Positions 34,289-42,926 of a stretch of DNA of 64,000 bases are shown piece by piece. Where the stretch lies: the NCBI RefSeq assembly GCF_000238595.1, contig NZ_AGTS01000036.1, positions 62,001 through 126,000 of the forward strand, read 5' to 3'. A program made the position numbers and the translations under genes. Below the pieces are notes generated by a model. That model was not told the origin of the DNA. It saw nothing but the letters and a program-made list of their open reading frames with translations, and made no database searches. Each line of letters begins with the position of its first letter. Positions within the stretch are counted from its first letter, which is position 1. This DNA is from Acidovorax sp. NO-1 (GTDB taxonomy: Bacteria; Pseudomonadota; Gammaproteobacteria; Burkholderiales; Burkholderiaceae_C).

Positions 34289-36317
34289 AGACCTGATCCT
34301 CCATTCCACCCTGTGCCGGCGCGACGCGGGGGCATACCAAAAAGCCATTCAGTCGGGCGACGACGTGGTGGTGGCCTGCACGCAGGAGCAGCGCCTGTTT
34401 GGCGACCTGGGCCAGCAGACCGAAGGCGCGGTGTCCCCCATACGGTTTGTGAACATCCGCGAAACCGGGGGCTGGAGCCGCGATGCAGCCAAGGCCACGC
34501 CCAAGATCGCCGCGCTGCTGGCCGCCGCCCGCCTGCCCGATCCGCCGCCCGTGCCCACGGTCACCTACAAGAGCACGGGCCGCTTGCTCATCATCGGGCC
34601 GCTCGACCAGGCCGAACAGGCTGCCGCCCTGGTGTCGGATGTGCTCGACGTCACCCTGTTCACCCAGGGCCCCGGCAATGCCGGCGGTGCGCAGGCACGG
34701 CGTTTTCCCGTGCTGGGTGGGCGCATCACGGGCCTTACCGGCTGGCTGGGTGCGTTTGAGCTGCAGTGGAAGGCAGACAACCCCATTGACCTCGACCTGT
34801 GCACACGCTGCAATGCCTGCGTGGCAGCCTGCCCCGAGAACGCCATTGGGCTCGATTACCAGATCGACATGGCCGCTTGCCAGTCGCACCGTGCCTGCGT
34901 CAAGGTGTGCCAGGTGGCGGGTGCCATCGACTTCACCCGCGACGCCACGGCGCAGACCGAGCGCTTTGACCTGGTGCTCGACCTGCGTTCGCCCACCGCC
35001 ACGCCCACGTTTTTGCAGCACGCGCTGCCGCAGGGCTACCTGCGCTGGGATGGGCGCGACATGCTTGCGCTGCTCAGGCTGCGCGAGCTGGTGGGCGAGT
35101 TCGAAAAGCCCAAGTTTTTTGTCTACAAACAAAAGCTCTGCGCCCACAGCCGCAACGAAACCGTGGGCTGCAACGCCTGCGTGGACATCTGCTCGGCCGA
35201 GGCCATTGCCAGCGACAAGAGCCGCCAGCGGATCTTGGTGAACCCCAACCTGTGCGTGGGCTGCGGCGCCTGCACCACCGTGTGCCCCACGGGCGCGCTG
35301 ACCTATGCCTACCCCAGTGCGACCGAGCAGGGCGCCAAGCTCAAAACCTTGTTGTCCACCTACGCCGCCGCAGGTGGCAAGGATGCCGTGCTGCTGCTGC
35401 ACAGCCAGGAGCGCGGCCAGGCGCTGGTGGAAGAGCTGGGCCGTGCCGCGCAGCTCAAGCTGGCGCAGGGCGTGCCTGCCAATGTGATCCCCGTGGCGCT
35501 GTGGCACACGGTCAGCACCGGTGTGGACCTGTGGCTGAGTGCCATTGCCTACGGCGCTTCGCAAGTAGTGGTGTTGAGCACCGATGAAGAAGCCCCGCAG
35601 TACCTCGATGGCCTGCAGTCACAGATGGATGTTGCGCAAGCCATCTTGCGCGGGCTGGGCTACACCGGCACCCACATGCAGCTGCTGCGCGCGGCGCACC
35701 CCACCGAGCTGGACGCCGCCTTGCAGGCCCTGGGCCAGACACGCCAGAAGACCCCGGCCGTGGCTGCGCGCTTTGCAGTGGCGCAGGAAAAGCGCAGCAC
35801 GCTGGAGATGGCGCTCGACCACCTGATCGAGCAGGCGCCGATGCCTCTGGCCGAGCGGCCAGAGGCCATTGCCTTGCCATCTGCGGGTTCACCACTGGGC
35901 ACCATCGAGGTCAACAAGGACCGCTGCACCCTGTGTCTGAGCTGCGTGAGCGCCTGCCCCGCGAGCGCGCTGCAGGACAACCCGCAGCTGCCGCAGCTGC
36001 GCTTCATTGAAAAGAACTGCGTGCAGTGCGGCCTGTGTGCCACCACCTGCCCCGAAAACGCCATCACCCTGCAGCCGCGCCTGCTGCTGAGCCCGGAGCG
36101 CGCACAACTGCTTGTGCTCAATGAAGCCAAGCCCTGGGCCTGTGTGCGCTGCAGCAAGCCCTTTGGCACCGTCAAGGCCATCGAGGCCATGCTGGGCAAG
36201 CTGTCGGGCCACGCGATGTTCCAGGGCGACGCGCTGGAGCGCCTCAAGATGTGCAGCGACTGCCGTGTGATCGACCTGTATTCCTCCCAAAGCGAAACGA
36301 AAGTGACAGACCTGTGA
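34212..36317 (+). CDS. Multi-cluster 4Fe-4S ferredoxin-like protein of the formate dehydrogenase region
   Basis: The 701-residue soluble protein carries at least five ferredoxin-type motifs: CTRCNACVAACP, CNACVDIC, CVGCGACTTVCP, CTLCLSCVSACP and CVQCGLCATTCP. There are additional Cys groups at CQSHRACVKVC and near the C-terminus (CVRCSKPFG, CSDCR). A central non-cysteine region (about residues 370-560) contains hydrophobic strand segments. It probably moves electrons or serves as a scaffold for formate dehydrogenase maturation; the partner is unknown. It starts within the end of the DUF3306 gene and overlaps the TorD-like gene (GTGA). Confidence 0.88.
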   Translation: MTTTLICDCNQTMPLNAKALGAALHEDLILHSTLCRRDAGAYQKAIQSGDDVVVACTQEQRLFGDLGQQTEGAVSPIRFVNIRETGGWSRDAAKATPKIAALLAAARLPDPPPVPTVTYKSTGRLLIIGPLDQAEQAAALVSDVLDVTLFTQGPGNAGGAQARRFPVLGGRITGLTGWLGAFELQWKADNPIDLDLCTRCNACVAACPENAIGLDYQIDMAACQSHRACVKVCQVAGAIDFTRDATAQTERFDLVLDLRSPTATPTFLQHALPQGYLRWDGRDMLALLRLRELVGEFEKPKFFVYKQKLCAHSRNETVGCNACVDICSAEAIASDKSRQRILVNPNLCVGCGACTTVCPTGALTYAYPSATEQGAKLKTLLSTYAAAGGKDAVLLLHSQERGQALVEELGRAAQLKLAQGVPANVIPVALWHTVSTGVDLWLSAIAYGASQVVVLSTDEEAPQYLDGLQSQMDVAQAILRGLGYTGTHMQLLRAAHPTELDAALQALGQTRQKTPAVAARFAVAQEKRSTLEMALDHLIEQAPMPLAERPEAIALPSAGSPLGTIEVNKDRCTLCLSCVSACPASALQDNPQLPQLRFIEKNCVQCGLCATTCPENAITLQPRLLLSPERAQLLVLNEAKPWACVRCSKPFGTVKAIEAMLGKLSGHAMFQGDALERLKMCSDCRVIDLYSSQSETKVTDL

Positions 36318-36949
36318 GCGCCCCATCTGCTTCTTTGGTATCCCCTGTTGGCAGCTCCGCACTGGACGAGGAGACCGCGCGTGCCGAGCTCTACGGTGTG
36401 CTTTCGCAGCTGTACTACGCCGCGCCCAGCCCAGAACTGATGGCTGCGCTGCGCGTGGCCGTCACCGAGGCTCCGGCAGACGGCGCATTTTTGCAAGAGC
36501 CCTGGCAGGTGCTGGTGGGCGCTGCGCGCGCGCACAGCGACGCCGCCATCGCACAGGAATTCGATCGTCTGTTTGGCGGCGTGGGCAAGCCCGAGGTGTA
36601 CCTGTACGGTTCGCACTACCTGAGTGGCTTTCTGAACGAGAAGCCGCTTGCGCGCCTGCGCGCCGATCTGGACCGTCTGGGGTTGGCGCGCGACGATGCC
36701 ATGCCGGAAACCGAAGACCACGTGGCGTACCTGTGCGAAGTGATGCGCTACCTCATCGCGGGCGATGACGTAGCTGTCTGCAACCTGACGGCGCAGCGCG
36801 ACTTTTTTACGACACATCTGCAGCCCTGGATTGCGCGGTTGTGCGACACGCTCGAAGCGCATCCTGAAGCCCGGTTCTACGGGGCTTTGGCGCAATTCAC
36901 GCGGGCTTTCATGGACGTGGAGTCGCAGGGTTTCGACATGCTGGCCTGA
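36314..36949 (+). CDS. TorD/DmsD-family redox enzyme maturation chaperone
   Basis: Members of this family bind the TAT signal of molybdoenzymes and hold them until the cofactor is inserted. The 211-residue, mostly helical protein has the family pattern RAELYGVLSQLYYAAPS at the N-terminus, YGSHYLSGFLNEKPLARLR in the middle and EDHVAYLCEVMRYLIAG (about residue 135). The likely client is the TAT-dependent FdhA encoded 0.4 kb downstream. Translation starts at a GTG overlapping the stop of the ferredoxin gene. There is no in-frame ATG near. Confidence 0.88.
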   Translation: MSAPSASLVSPVGSSALDEETARAELYGVLSQLYYAAPSPELMAALRVAVTEAPADGAFLQEPWQVLVGAARAHSDAAIAQEFDRLFGGVGKPEVYLYGSHYLSGFLNEKPLARLRADLDRLGLARDDAMPETEDHVAYLCEVMRYLIAGDDVAVCNLTAQRDFFTTHLQPWIARLCDTLEAHPEARFYGALAQFTRAFMDVESQGFDMLA

Positions 36950-37053
36950 CGCCTGCAGTCCGCACAAACCCGTACATCCACGCTATAAAAGATGAGTGAG
37001 TTAGTGGGAGGTGTAAAGCTCGATTGCAGGCTTTTACACACTGACATAGACTG

Positions 37054-37071
37054 TATGAAATCCGTTTCATA
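37054..37071. promoter_or_regulatory. Perfect palindrome upstream of the periplasmic formate dehydrogenase genes
   Basis: TATGAAA-TCCG-TTTCATA, a perfect 7-bp inverted repeat with 4-bp spacer, lies 25 bp before the TAT mini-gene in a 147-bp gap with lower GC content. It could be a repressor or activator site for the FdhABC operon; the binding protein is not known. Confidence 0.5.
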
Positions 37072-37096
37072 GCAGCGAGCCATTCTGGAGACAAGC

Positions 37097-37306
37097 ATGC
37101 AGAACCGCCAGCCGAATTCATCACGCCGGAGTTTCTTTTCCGGCGCCGCCACCGTAGGGGCTGCAGCAGCAGCCGTAGTGGCCCTTCCCCATGTAGCGCC
37201 TTCAGATGCCGTTGTGTCTGAACCTGCACGCGTTGCGCCCGAAAAAGGCGGTGGCTACCACCTGTCTGCGCACGTGAAGCAGTACTACAAGACCACCCAA
37301 CTCTGA
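37097..37306 (+). CDS. Formate dehydrogenase region TAT-translocated mini-protein
   Basis: The 69-residue product begins with a twin-arginine signal (SSRRSFFSGAATVGAAAAAVVAL) and ends in a short tail with HVKQYYKTTQL. This matches the small TAT-targeted protein found before fdhA in many proteobacterial formate dehydrogenase loci. The conserved tail with YYKTT is its signature. Its function is unproven; it may be a small subunit or assembly factor. It is 14 bp upstream of fdhA. Confidence 0.9.
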   Translation: MQNRQPNSSRRSFFSGAATVGAAAAAVVALPHVAPSDAVVSEPARVAPEKGGGYHLSAHVKQYYKTTQL

Positions 37307-37320
37307 CCGCGGGGCGTGCC

Positions 37321-40290
37321 ATGTTGTTAACCAAGAAATCCTCCCACGCGGTGCAAAACGCATCGTCGTCTGCATCGCCCTTTGTGCACAGCCTGCGTCG
37401 CGGCCTGTCGCAAGCTTTGCCCACCATGGACCGGCGCTCCTTCTTGCGCCGCTCCGGCCTGGGCGTTGGTGTCGGTATTGCAGCGTCGCAACTGACGCTG
37501 GTTAAAAAATCCAATGCTGCCGAAGGCGCAAAGGTGGCGGTCGGTGACAGCAAGCTCGAAGTGCGCCGCACCATCTGCACCCACTGCTCGGTGGGTTGTG
37601 CAGTCGATGCCATCGTGGAAAACGGCGTGTGGGTTCGGCAGGAGCCTGTGTTCGATTCGCCGATCAACCTGGGTGCGCACTGTGCCAAGGGCGCAGCCCT
37701 GCGCGAACACGGCCACGGTGAATACCGCCTGCGCTACCCCATGAAGCTCGTCAACGGCAAGTACGAGCGCATCAGCTGGGATACGGCCCTGAACGAGATC
37801 ACCGCCAAGATGAAAGAGCTGCGCGAGGCCAGCGGTCCCGACAGCGTGTACTTTGTGGGGTCTTCCAAGCACAACAACGAGCAGGCCTACCTGCTGCGCA
37901 AGTTTGTGAGCTTCTGGGGCACCAACAACTGCGACCACCAGGCGCGCATCTGCCACTCCACCACGGTGGCCGGCGTTGCCAACACCTGGGGCTACGGCGC
38001 CATGACCAATTCGTACAACGACATGCAAAACAGCAAGGTCGCTCTGTACATCGGCTCCAACGCAGCCGAGGCCCATCCGGTGTCCATGCTGCACATGCTG
38101 CACGCCAAGGAAACCGGCTGCAAGATGATCGTGGTGGACCCGCGCTTTACCCGCACAGCGGCCAAGGCCGACGAGTATGTGCGCATCCGCTCGGGCACCG
38201 ACATTCCTTTCCTCTTCGGCCTGCTGTACCACATCTTCAAGAACGGCTGGGAAGACAAGAAGTACATCAACGACCGCGTCTACGGCATGGAGAAGGTGCG
38301 CGAGGACGTGCTGGCCAAATGGACCCCCGACAAGGTGGAAGAGGCCTGCGGTGTCAAGGAAGACCAGATGTTCAAGGTCGCCAAGATGCTGCATGACAAC
38401 AACCCCGGCACCATTGTCTGGTGCATGGGCCAGACCCAGCACACCATCGGCAATGCCATGGTGCGTGCTTCGTGCATCCTGCAGCTGGCGCTGGGCAACG
38501 TGGGCAAGACCGGTGGCGGCACCAACATCTTCCGTGGCCACGACAACGTGCAGGGCGCGACCGACGTCGGCCCCAACCCCGACTCGCTGCCCGGCTACTA
38601 CGGCCTGGCCGAAGGTTCGTGGAAGCACTTCGCCAATGTGTGGGGCGTGGACTTCGAGTGGATCAAAAAGCAGTACGCATCGCCCGCGATGATGACCAAG
38701 AGCGGCATCACCGTGTCGCGCTGGATTGACGGTGTGCTGGAGAACAACGAGCTGATCGACCAGGACTCCAACCTGCGCGGCGTGTTCTTCTGGGGGCATG
38801 CCCCCAACTCCCAGACCCGTGGTCTGGAGATGAAGCGCGCCATGGACAAGCTCGATCTGCTGGTGGTAGTGGATCCGTACCCCTCGGCCACCGCCGCCAT
38901 GGCCGCCATGCCTGGCAAGGCCGAGGACCTGAACCCCAACCGCGCGGTGTACCTGCTGCCTGCCGCCACGCAGTTCGAGACCAGCGGTTCCTGCACCGCG
39001 TCGAACCGCTCGCTGCAGTGGCGCGAGAAGGTCATCGAGCCGCTGTGGGAAAGCCGCTCCGACCACATGATCATGCACCAGTTCGCCGAGAAGCTGGGCT
39101 TTGCGGCCGAGTTGTCCAAGAACTACAAGATGCAGAAGGTCAAGGGCATGGACGAGCCCGTGCCCGAAGACATCCTGCGGGAAATCAACCAGAGCGTCTG
39201 GACGATCGGGTACACCGGTCAGAGCCCCGAGCGCCTGAAGGCGCACATGCGCAACATGCATCTGTTCGATGTGAAGACCCTCAAGGCCAAGGGCGGCAAG
39301 GACAAGGAAACGGGCTACGACTTTGGCGGCGATTATTTCGGTCTGCCCTGGCCTTGCTACGGCACGCCTGAGCTGAAGCACCCTGGCTCCCCCAACCTTT
39401 ACGACACCTCCAAGCACGTCATGGATGGCGGCGGCAACTTCCGCGCCAACTTCGGTGTGGAAAAGGATGGCGTCAACCTGCTGGCCGAGGATGGCTCGCA
39501 TTCGCTGGGCAGTGAAATCACCACGGGCTACCCCGAATTCGATCATGTCCTGCTGAAAAAGCTGGGCTGGTGGGACGACCTGAGCGACGCCGAGAAGGCC
39601 AAGGCGGAAGGCAAGAACTGGAAGACCGACCCCACGGGTGCGATCATCCGTGTGGCCATGAAACATGGCTGCCATCCCTTTGGAAACGCCAAGGCACGTG
39701 CCGTGGTCTGGAATTTCCCCGATGCCATTCCGCAGCACCGCGAGCCGCTGTATGGCACCCGGCCGGACCTCATGGCCAAGTACCCCACCCACGACGACAA
39801 GAAAGCCTTCTGGCGCCTGCCCACGCTGTACAAGACCGTGCAGGAAAAGAACGTGGCCGACAAGGCGCACGAGAAATTCCCGCTCATTCTCAGCTCCGGC
39901 CGTCTGGTCGAGTACGAAGGCGGCGGTGAGGAAACCCGCTCCAACCCCTGGCTCGCCGAGTTGCAGCAGGAGTCGTTTGTCGAAATCAACCCCCGCACTG
40001 CGGCGGATCGTGGCATTCGCAACGGCGAACGCGTCTGGCTCAGCTCGCCGACCGGCGCGCGCCTGAATGTGCAGGCACTGGTGACGGAGCGCGTGGCGCC
40101 CGACACGGTGTGGATGCCGTTCCACTTCTCCGGCCACTGGCAGGGGGTGGACATGCTGGCCCACTATCCGAAGGGGGCGGCACCTGTGGTGCGCGGTGAG
40201 GCCGTGAATACCGCTACCACCTATGGCTACGACAGCGTGACCATGATGCAAGAAACCAAAACCACGATCTGCAACGTGGAACGCGCCTAA
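37321..40290 (+). CDS. fdhA: Periplasmic formate dehydrogenase catalytic subunit
   Basis: A Mo/W bis-MGD oxidoreductase of 989 residues. A twin-arginine signal (MDRRSFLRRSG, then a hydrophobic segment) follows a 35-residue N-terminal extension. The [4Fe-4S] motif is CTHCSVGC with a later HCAKG, and the metal ligand is Cys211 in ARICHSTTV, so no selenocysteine is used. With FdhB and cytochrome FdhC it should oxidise formate in the periplasm and feed electrons to quinone. The start used is the ATG at 37321; the ATG at 37426 (MDRRSF) would give a more compact TAT signal and is an alternative. Confidence 0.95.
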   Translation: MLLTKKSSHAVQNASSSASPFVHSLRRGLSQALPTMDRRSFLRRSGLGVGVGIAASQLTLVKKSNAAEGAKVAVGDSKLEVRRTICTHCSVGCAVDAIVENGVWVRQEPVFDSPINLGAHCAKGAALREHGHGEYRLRYPMKLVNGKYERISWDTALNEITAKMKELREASGPDSVYFVGSSKHNNEQAYLLRKFVSFWGTNNCDHQARICHSTTVAGVANTWGYGAMTNSYNDMQNSKVALYIGSNAAEAHPVSMLHMLHAKETGCKMIVVDPRFTRTAAKADEYVRIRSGTDIPFLFGLLYHIFKNGWEDKKYINDRVYGMEKVREDVLAKWTPDKVEEACGVKEDQMFKVAKMLHDNNPGTIVWCMGQTQHTIGNAMVRASCILQLALGNVGKTGGGTNIFRGHDNVQGATDVGPNPDSLPGYYGLAEGSWKHFANVWGVDFEWIKKQYASPAMMTKSGITVSRWIDGVLENNELIDQDSNLRGVFFWGHAPNSQTRGLEMKRAMDKLDLLVVVDPYPSATAAMAAMPGKAEDLNPNRAVYLLPAATQFETSGSCTASNRSLQWREKVIEPLWESRSDHMIMHQFAEKLGFAAELSKNYKMQKVKGMDEPVPEDILREINQSVWTIGYTGQSPERLKAHMRNMHLFDVKTLKAKGGKDKETGYDFGGDYFGLPWPCYGTPELKHPGSPNLYDTSKHVMDGGGNFRANFGVEKDGVNLLAEDGSHSLGSEITTGYPEFDHVLLKKLGWWDDLSDAEKAKAEGKNWKTDPTGAIIRVAMKHGCHPFGNAKARAVVWNFPDAIPQHREPLYGTRPDLMAKYPTHDDKKAFWRLPTLYKTVQEKNVADKAHEKFPLILSSGRLVEYEGGGEETRSNPWLAELQQESFVEINPRTAADRGIRNGERVWLSSPTGARLNVQALVTERVAPDTVWMPFHFSGHWQGVDMLAHYPKGAAPVVRGEAVNTATTYGYDSVTMMQETKTTICNVERA

Positions 40291-40300
40291 GGAGACGGCA

Positions 40301-40918
40301 ATGGCACGAATGAAATTTATCTGTGATGCAGAGCGCTGCATCGAATGCAATGGCTGCGTGACGGCCTGCAAGAACGAGCACGAGGTTCCCTGGGGTGTGA
40401 ACCGTCGCCGCGTCGTGACGCTCAATGACGGGGTGCCCGGCGAAAAGTCCATTTCGGTCGCCTGCATGCACTGCAGTGACGCGCCCTGCATGGCCGTCTG
40501 CCCGGTCAACTGCTTCTACCGCACCGAAGAGGGTGTGGTGCTGCATGACAAGGATGTGTGCATTGGCTGCGGTTACTGCAGCTATGCCTGCCCCTTCGGC
40601 GCTCCCCAGTTCCCCTCGTCGGGTACTTTCGGTGTGCGCGGCAAGATGGACAAATGCACGTTCTGCGCTGGCGGCCCCGAGACGCACGGCAGCCAGGCAG
40701 AATTTGAAAAATACGGCCGCAACCGCCTGGCTGAAGGCAAGCTCCCCGCGTGCGCAGAAATGTGCTCCACCAAAGCCCTCCTGGCCGGTGATGGCGACGT
40801 GGTGGCGGACATCTTCCGCAACCGCGTGGTACAGCGTGGCAAGGGCGCCGAAGTGTGGGGCTGGGGTACGGCCTATGGTTCGCAACAGGCGGGTCAGCCT
40901 TCAGGAGGCAAGTCATGA
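40301..40918 (+). CDS. fdhB: Formate dehydrogenase iron-sulfur subunit
   Basis: The electron-transfer subunit has four [4Fe-4S] sites: CIECNGCVTACK, CMHCSDAPCMAVCP, CIGCGYCSYACP, and CTFC with a late CAEMC. At 205 residues it lacks the C-terminal membrane helix of the E. coli FdnH/FdoH type, so anchoring must come from FdhC. No own TAT signal is visible, which fits co-export with FdhA. It is 10 bp after fdhA and its stop overlaps the next gene's ATG. Confidence 0.95.
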   Translation: MARMKFICDAERCIECNGCVTACKNEHEVPWGVNRRRVVTLNDGVPGEKSISVACMHCSDAPCMAVCPVNCFYRTEEGVVLHDKDVCIGCGYCSYACPFGAPQFPSSGTFGVRGKMDKCTFCAGGPETHGSQAEFEKYGRNRLAEGKLPACAEMCSTKALLAGDGDVVADIFRNRVVQRGKGAEVWGWGTAYGSQQAGQPSGGKS

Positions 40919-41151
40919 AGCGTTCGCATCTGCTCCTCACCACCCTGTTTGCCGCCGCAGCGCTGAGCGCCTGTGGCGAGCACCCCCAGACCGGCGCAGG
41001 CATTCGCAGTGATGCGGCGCCCTATGCTGGCACGGGCAGCAACTTCACTGAACCGGGCTGGAAAGCTGGCGACAAGGCCAGCTGGGAAGCGCAACTCAAG
41101 ACGCGGCTGCAGTACGGTCAGAACGAATATCCCCGCACCACCGCCAAGTGA
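40915..41151 (+). CDS. Small lipoprotein in the formate dehydrogenase operon
   Basis: A 78-residue product with a lipoprotein signal and lipobox LSAC (Cys20), then a polar tail with FTEPGWKAGDKASWEAQLKT and a final TTAK. The ATG overlaps the fdhB stop (ATGA), so it is translated with the operon. I do not recognise a named family. Its placement between fdhB and the cytochrome gene suggests an envelope-anchored accessory of the enzyme. Confidence 0.8.
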   Translation: MKRSHLLLTTLFAAAALSACGEHPQTGAGIRSDAAPYAGTGSNFTEPGWKAGDKASWEAQLKTRLQYGQNEYPRTTAK

Positions 41152-41159
41152 GGCCCGCC

Positions 41160-42389
41160 ATGAAACATATCGTGTGGTCCCTCGCATTGGCGGCCGGGCT
41201 TGCCTGGGCACCCGCCCATGCGCAGGCTCCCGCCGCGCCCGATGGAGCGGCTTCTGTGGCCAATGCGCCTGCTGCTCCCGCCGCGCCAGTAGTCGCAGCC
41301 CCGGGTGGCATTCAGAGCCAGAACATTTTTGAGGTCAGGCCGGATGCCAGCGCAGACCCCAAATATGCCGAGCAGACGAATGGCGAACGCGCCAAGGTGC
41401 AGCCGGGCAACAACGCGCCCATGTGGCGTCAGGTGGGGCAGGGCGTAACCGGGTACAGCAGCCTGCCCAAAAGCCAGGCGCCAGAGGCCGGCAACCTGAT
41501 CCAGCCGTTTGTGCAGTATCCCGGCTCCCGCGTGACCAATGCGGGAGAGGCCTGGAGACAGGTGCGCAACAACTGGATCATCCCGTACGGCGCGGCGTTG
41601 TTCGCCATCGTGCTGCTGGCATTGGCCATTTTTTACTTTGTGAAGGGGCCGCTGGGACATCAGCATGCCGATGGTGTTGGACCGCGCCGCATCGAACGCT
41701 TCACGCCGTTTGAACGCGCCGCGCATTGGTCGAACGCGTTTGCGTTCATTGCACTGGCCATCTCGGGCATCGTCATGGCGTTTGGCAAGTTCTTTCTGTT
41801 GCCCATCATGGGGGCCACCCTTTTTGGTTGGCTCACCTACGTGCTCAAGAACGTGCACAACTTCATGGGCCCGCTGTTTGCCGTGTCCCTTCTGGTGATC
41901 ATCCTGACTTTCGTCAAGGACAACATCGCCAACCGCGCTGATTTCGTGTGGTTGTCCAAGGGTGGTGGCATGCTGGGCGGAGACCACCAGGTTCCTTCGC
42001 ACCGCTTCAACGCGGGTGAAAAGGGACTTTTCTGGTGGGGCATCACCATCCCGGGCATTTTCGTGGTTGCGTCGGGCCTGGTGCTGGACAAACTCATTCC
42101 CGGGTTCGGTGACGTGCGCAGTGACATGCAGATTGCCCACATGATTCACGCTTCTCTGGCAATCTGGATGATGGCGTTGATCTGCGGTCACATCTACATG
42201 GGCACCGTAGGCATGCGCGGCGCTTACAAGGCCATGCGGACAGGGTACGTCAGCGAAGGGTGGGCCAAGGAGCACCACGAGCTCTGGTATGACGACGTTC
42301 AGGCAGGAAAGATCCCCCGCCAGCGCAGCGCAAGCCCGCAGGCCGCCGACGCCACCACGCCATCTGCGGGTCAACCCGCGCAGGTATGA
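41160..42389 (+). CDS. fdhC: Formate dehydrogenase cytochrome b subunit
   Basis: The membrane subunit accepts electrons from FdhB and reduces quinone. It has a signal peptide (MKHIVWSLALAAGLAWAPAHAQA), a Pro/Ala-rich periplasmic stretch of about 110 residues, and then four to five membrane helices. Haem-ligand candidates are in FERAAHWSNAF, NVHNFMGP, and MIHASLAIW with CGHIYMGT. The long extra-membrane N-terminus is typical of the FdhC type, unlike the short FdnI. The ATG at 41160 is chosen because the signal peptide begins there; a GTG at 41148 also overlaps the previous stop. The C-terminal tail is low-complexity. Confidence 0.93.
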   Translation: MKHIVWSLALAAGLAWAPAHAQAPAAPDGAASVANAPAAPAAPVVAAPGGIQSQNIFEVRPDASADPKYAEQTNGERAKVQPGNNAPMWRQVGQGVTGYSSLPKSQAPEAGNLIQPFVQYPGSRVTNAGEAWRQVRNNWIIPYGAALFAIVLLALAIFYFVKGPLGHQHADGVGPRRIERFTPFERAAHWSNAFAFIALAISGIVMAFGKFFLLPIMGATLFGWLTYVLKNVHNFMGPLFAVSLLVIILTFVKDNIANRADFVWLSKGGGMLGGDHQVPSHRFNAGEKGLFWWGITIPGIFVVASGLVLDKLIPGFGDVRSDMQIAHMIHASLAIWMMALICGHIYMGTVGMRGAYKAMRTGYVSEGWAKEHHELWYDDVQAGKIPRQRSASPQAADATTPSAGQPAQV

Positions 42390-42400
42390 GGTTTTGCACC

Positions 42401-42787
42401 ATGAATAAATTCTCCCGTTCATCCTTGGTGGCTTTGTGCGCTGCCAGTGTCTGCACCTTCGCCGCAGCCAAGCTGCCAGCCCCGTCGCCCGAAGCCGCTG
42501 CCAAGGCGGCTGAGGCGGCGGCGCGGTCCGCCTGGTCTGCAAAGGTTGATGGCTACAAGCTGTGCCTGGCGCAAGACCGCGTGGCGGCCCATTACCGCAA
42601 GACAAACTCGTCGGCCAAACCGTCGGCCGCGCCCGCTGCTGCCTGCCCCGATCCCGGTCCGTTCGCGTACACGCCCCCTGCCGCCAAGCCCATAGAAGCA
42701 GCGGGCGCCCATTCGCCACCAGGCACCGCCAGCAGCCCCCCAAGCACGCTCACGCCCGCTGCCGCGGCATCGGCGCCCAAGTCCTGA
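42401..42787 (+). CDS. Small secreted Ala/Pro-rich protein between fdhC and fdhD
   Basis: A signal-peptide-like start (SSLVALCAASVCTFAAAKLPAP), then an Ala/Glu-rich helix, one segment with Cys (YKLCLAQDRVAAHYRK), and a Ser/Pro/Ala tail. It is 128 residues from the ATG at 42401. The central part with KVDGYKLCLAQDRV resembles small periplasmic proteins of formate dehydrogenase loci, but I can name no family. It sits in a co-directional run, 12 bp after fdhC, and a terminator follows. Confidence 0.65.
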   Translation: MNKFSRSSLVALCAASVCTFAAAKLPAPSPEAAAKAAEAAARSAWSAKVDGYKLCLAQDRVAAHYRKTNSSAKPSAAPAAACPDPGPFAYTPPAAKPIEAAGAHSPPGTASSPPSTLTPAAAASAPKS

Positions 42788-42810
42788 CATCGGCGTTTGC
42801 CCCCACCATG

Positions 42811-42845
42811 AAAGCCGCGCCCAGCAAATGGTGCGCGGCTTTTTT
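42811..42845 (+). terminator. Terminator of the periplasmic formate dehydrogenase operon
   Basis: AAAGCCGCGC and GCGCGGCTTT form a 10-bp stem around a 12-nt loop, followed by a run of T. It precedes fdhD, which should then have its own promoter. Confidence 0.85.
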
Positions 42846-42926
42846 CATTGTGCGCAGTACCGCCACGGTATTCCCGCGAAAACCCTCCATACGTTCGCAG
42901 GGGATGGCACTGCGTATATTCGCCCC

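Noticed and set aside
37327-40509. Open frame of about 1,060 codons antisense to fdhA
   Set aside because: It mirrors the codon structure of a long high-GC gene, has no recognisable domain and is rich in His, Val and Gly; an antisense artefact of codon bias.
27992-42389. Possible selenocysteine formate dehydrogenases
   Set aside because: Both catalytic subunits carry Cys at the metal-ligand site (Cys407 of FdsA, Cys211 of FdhA); no in-frame TGA at those positions.
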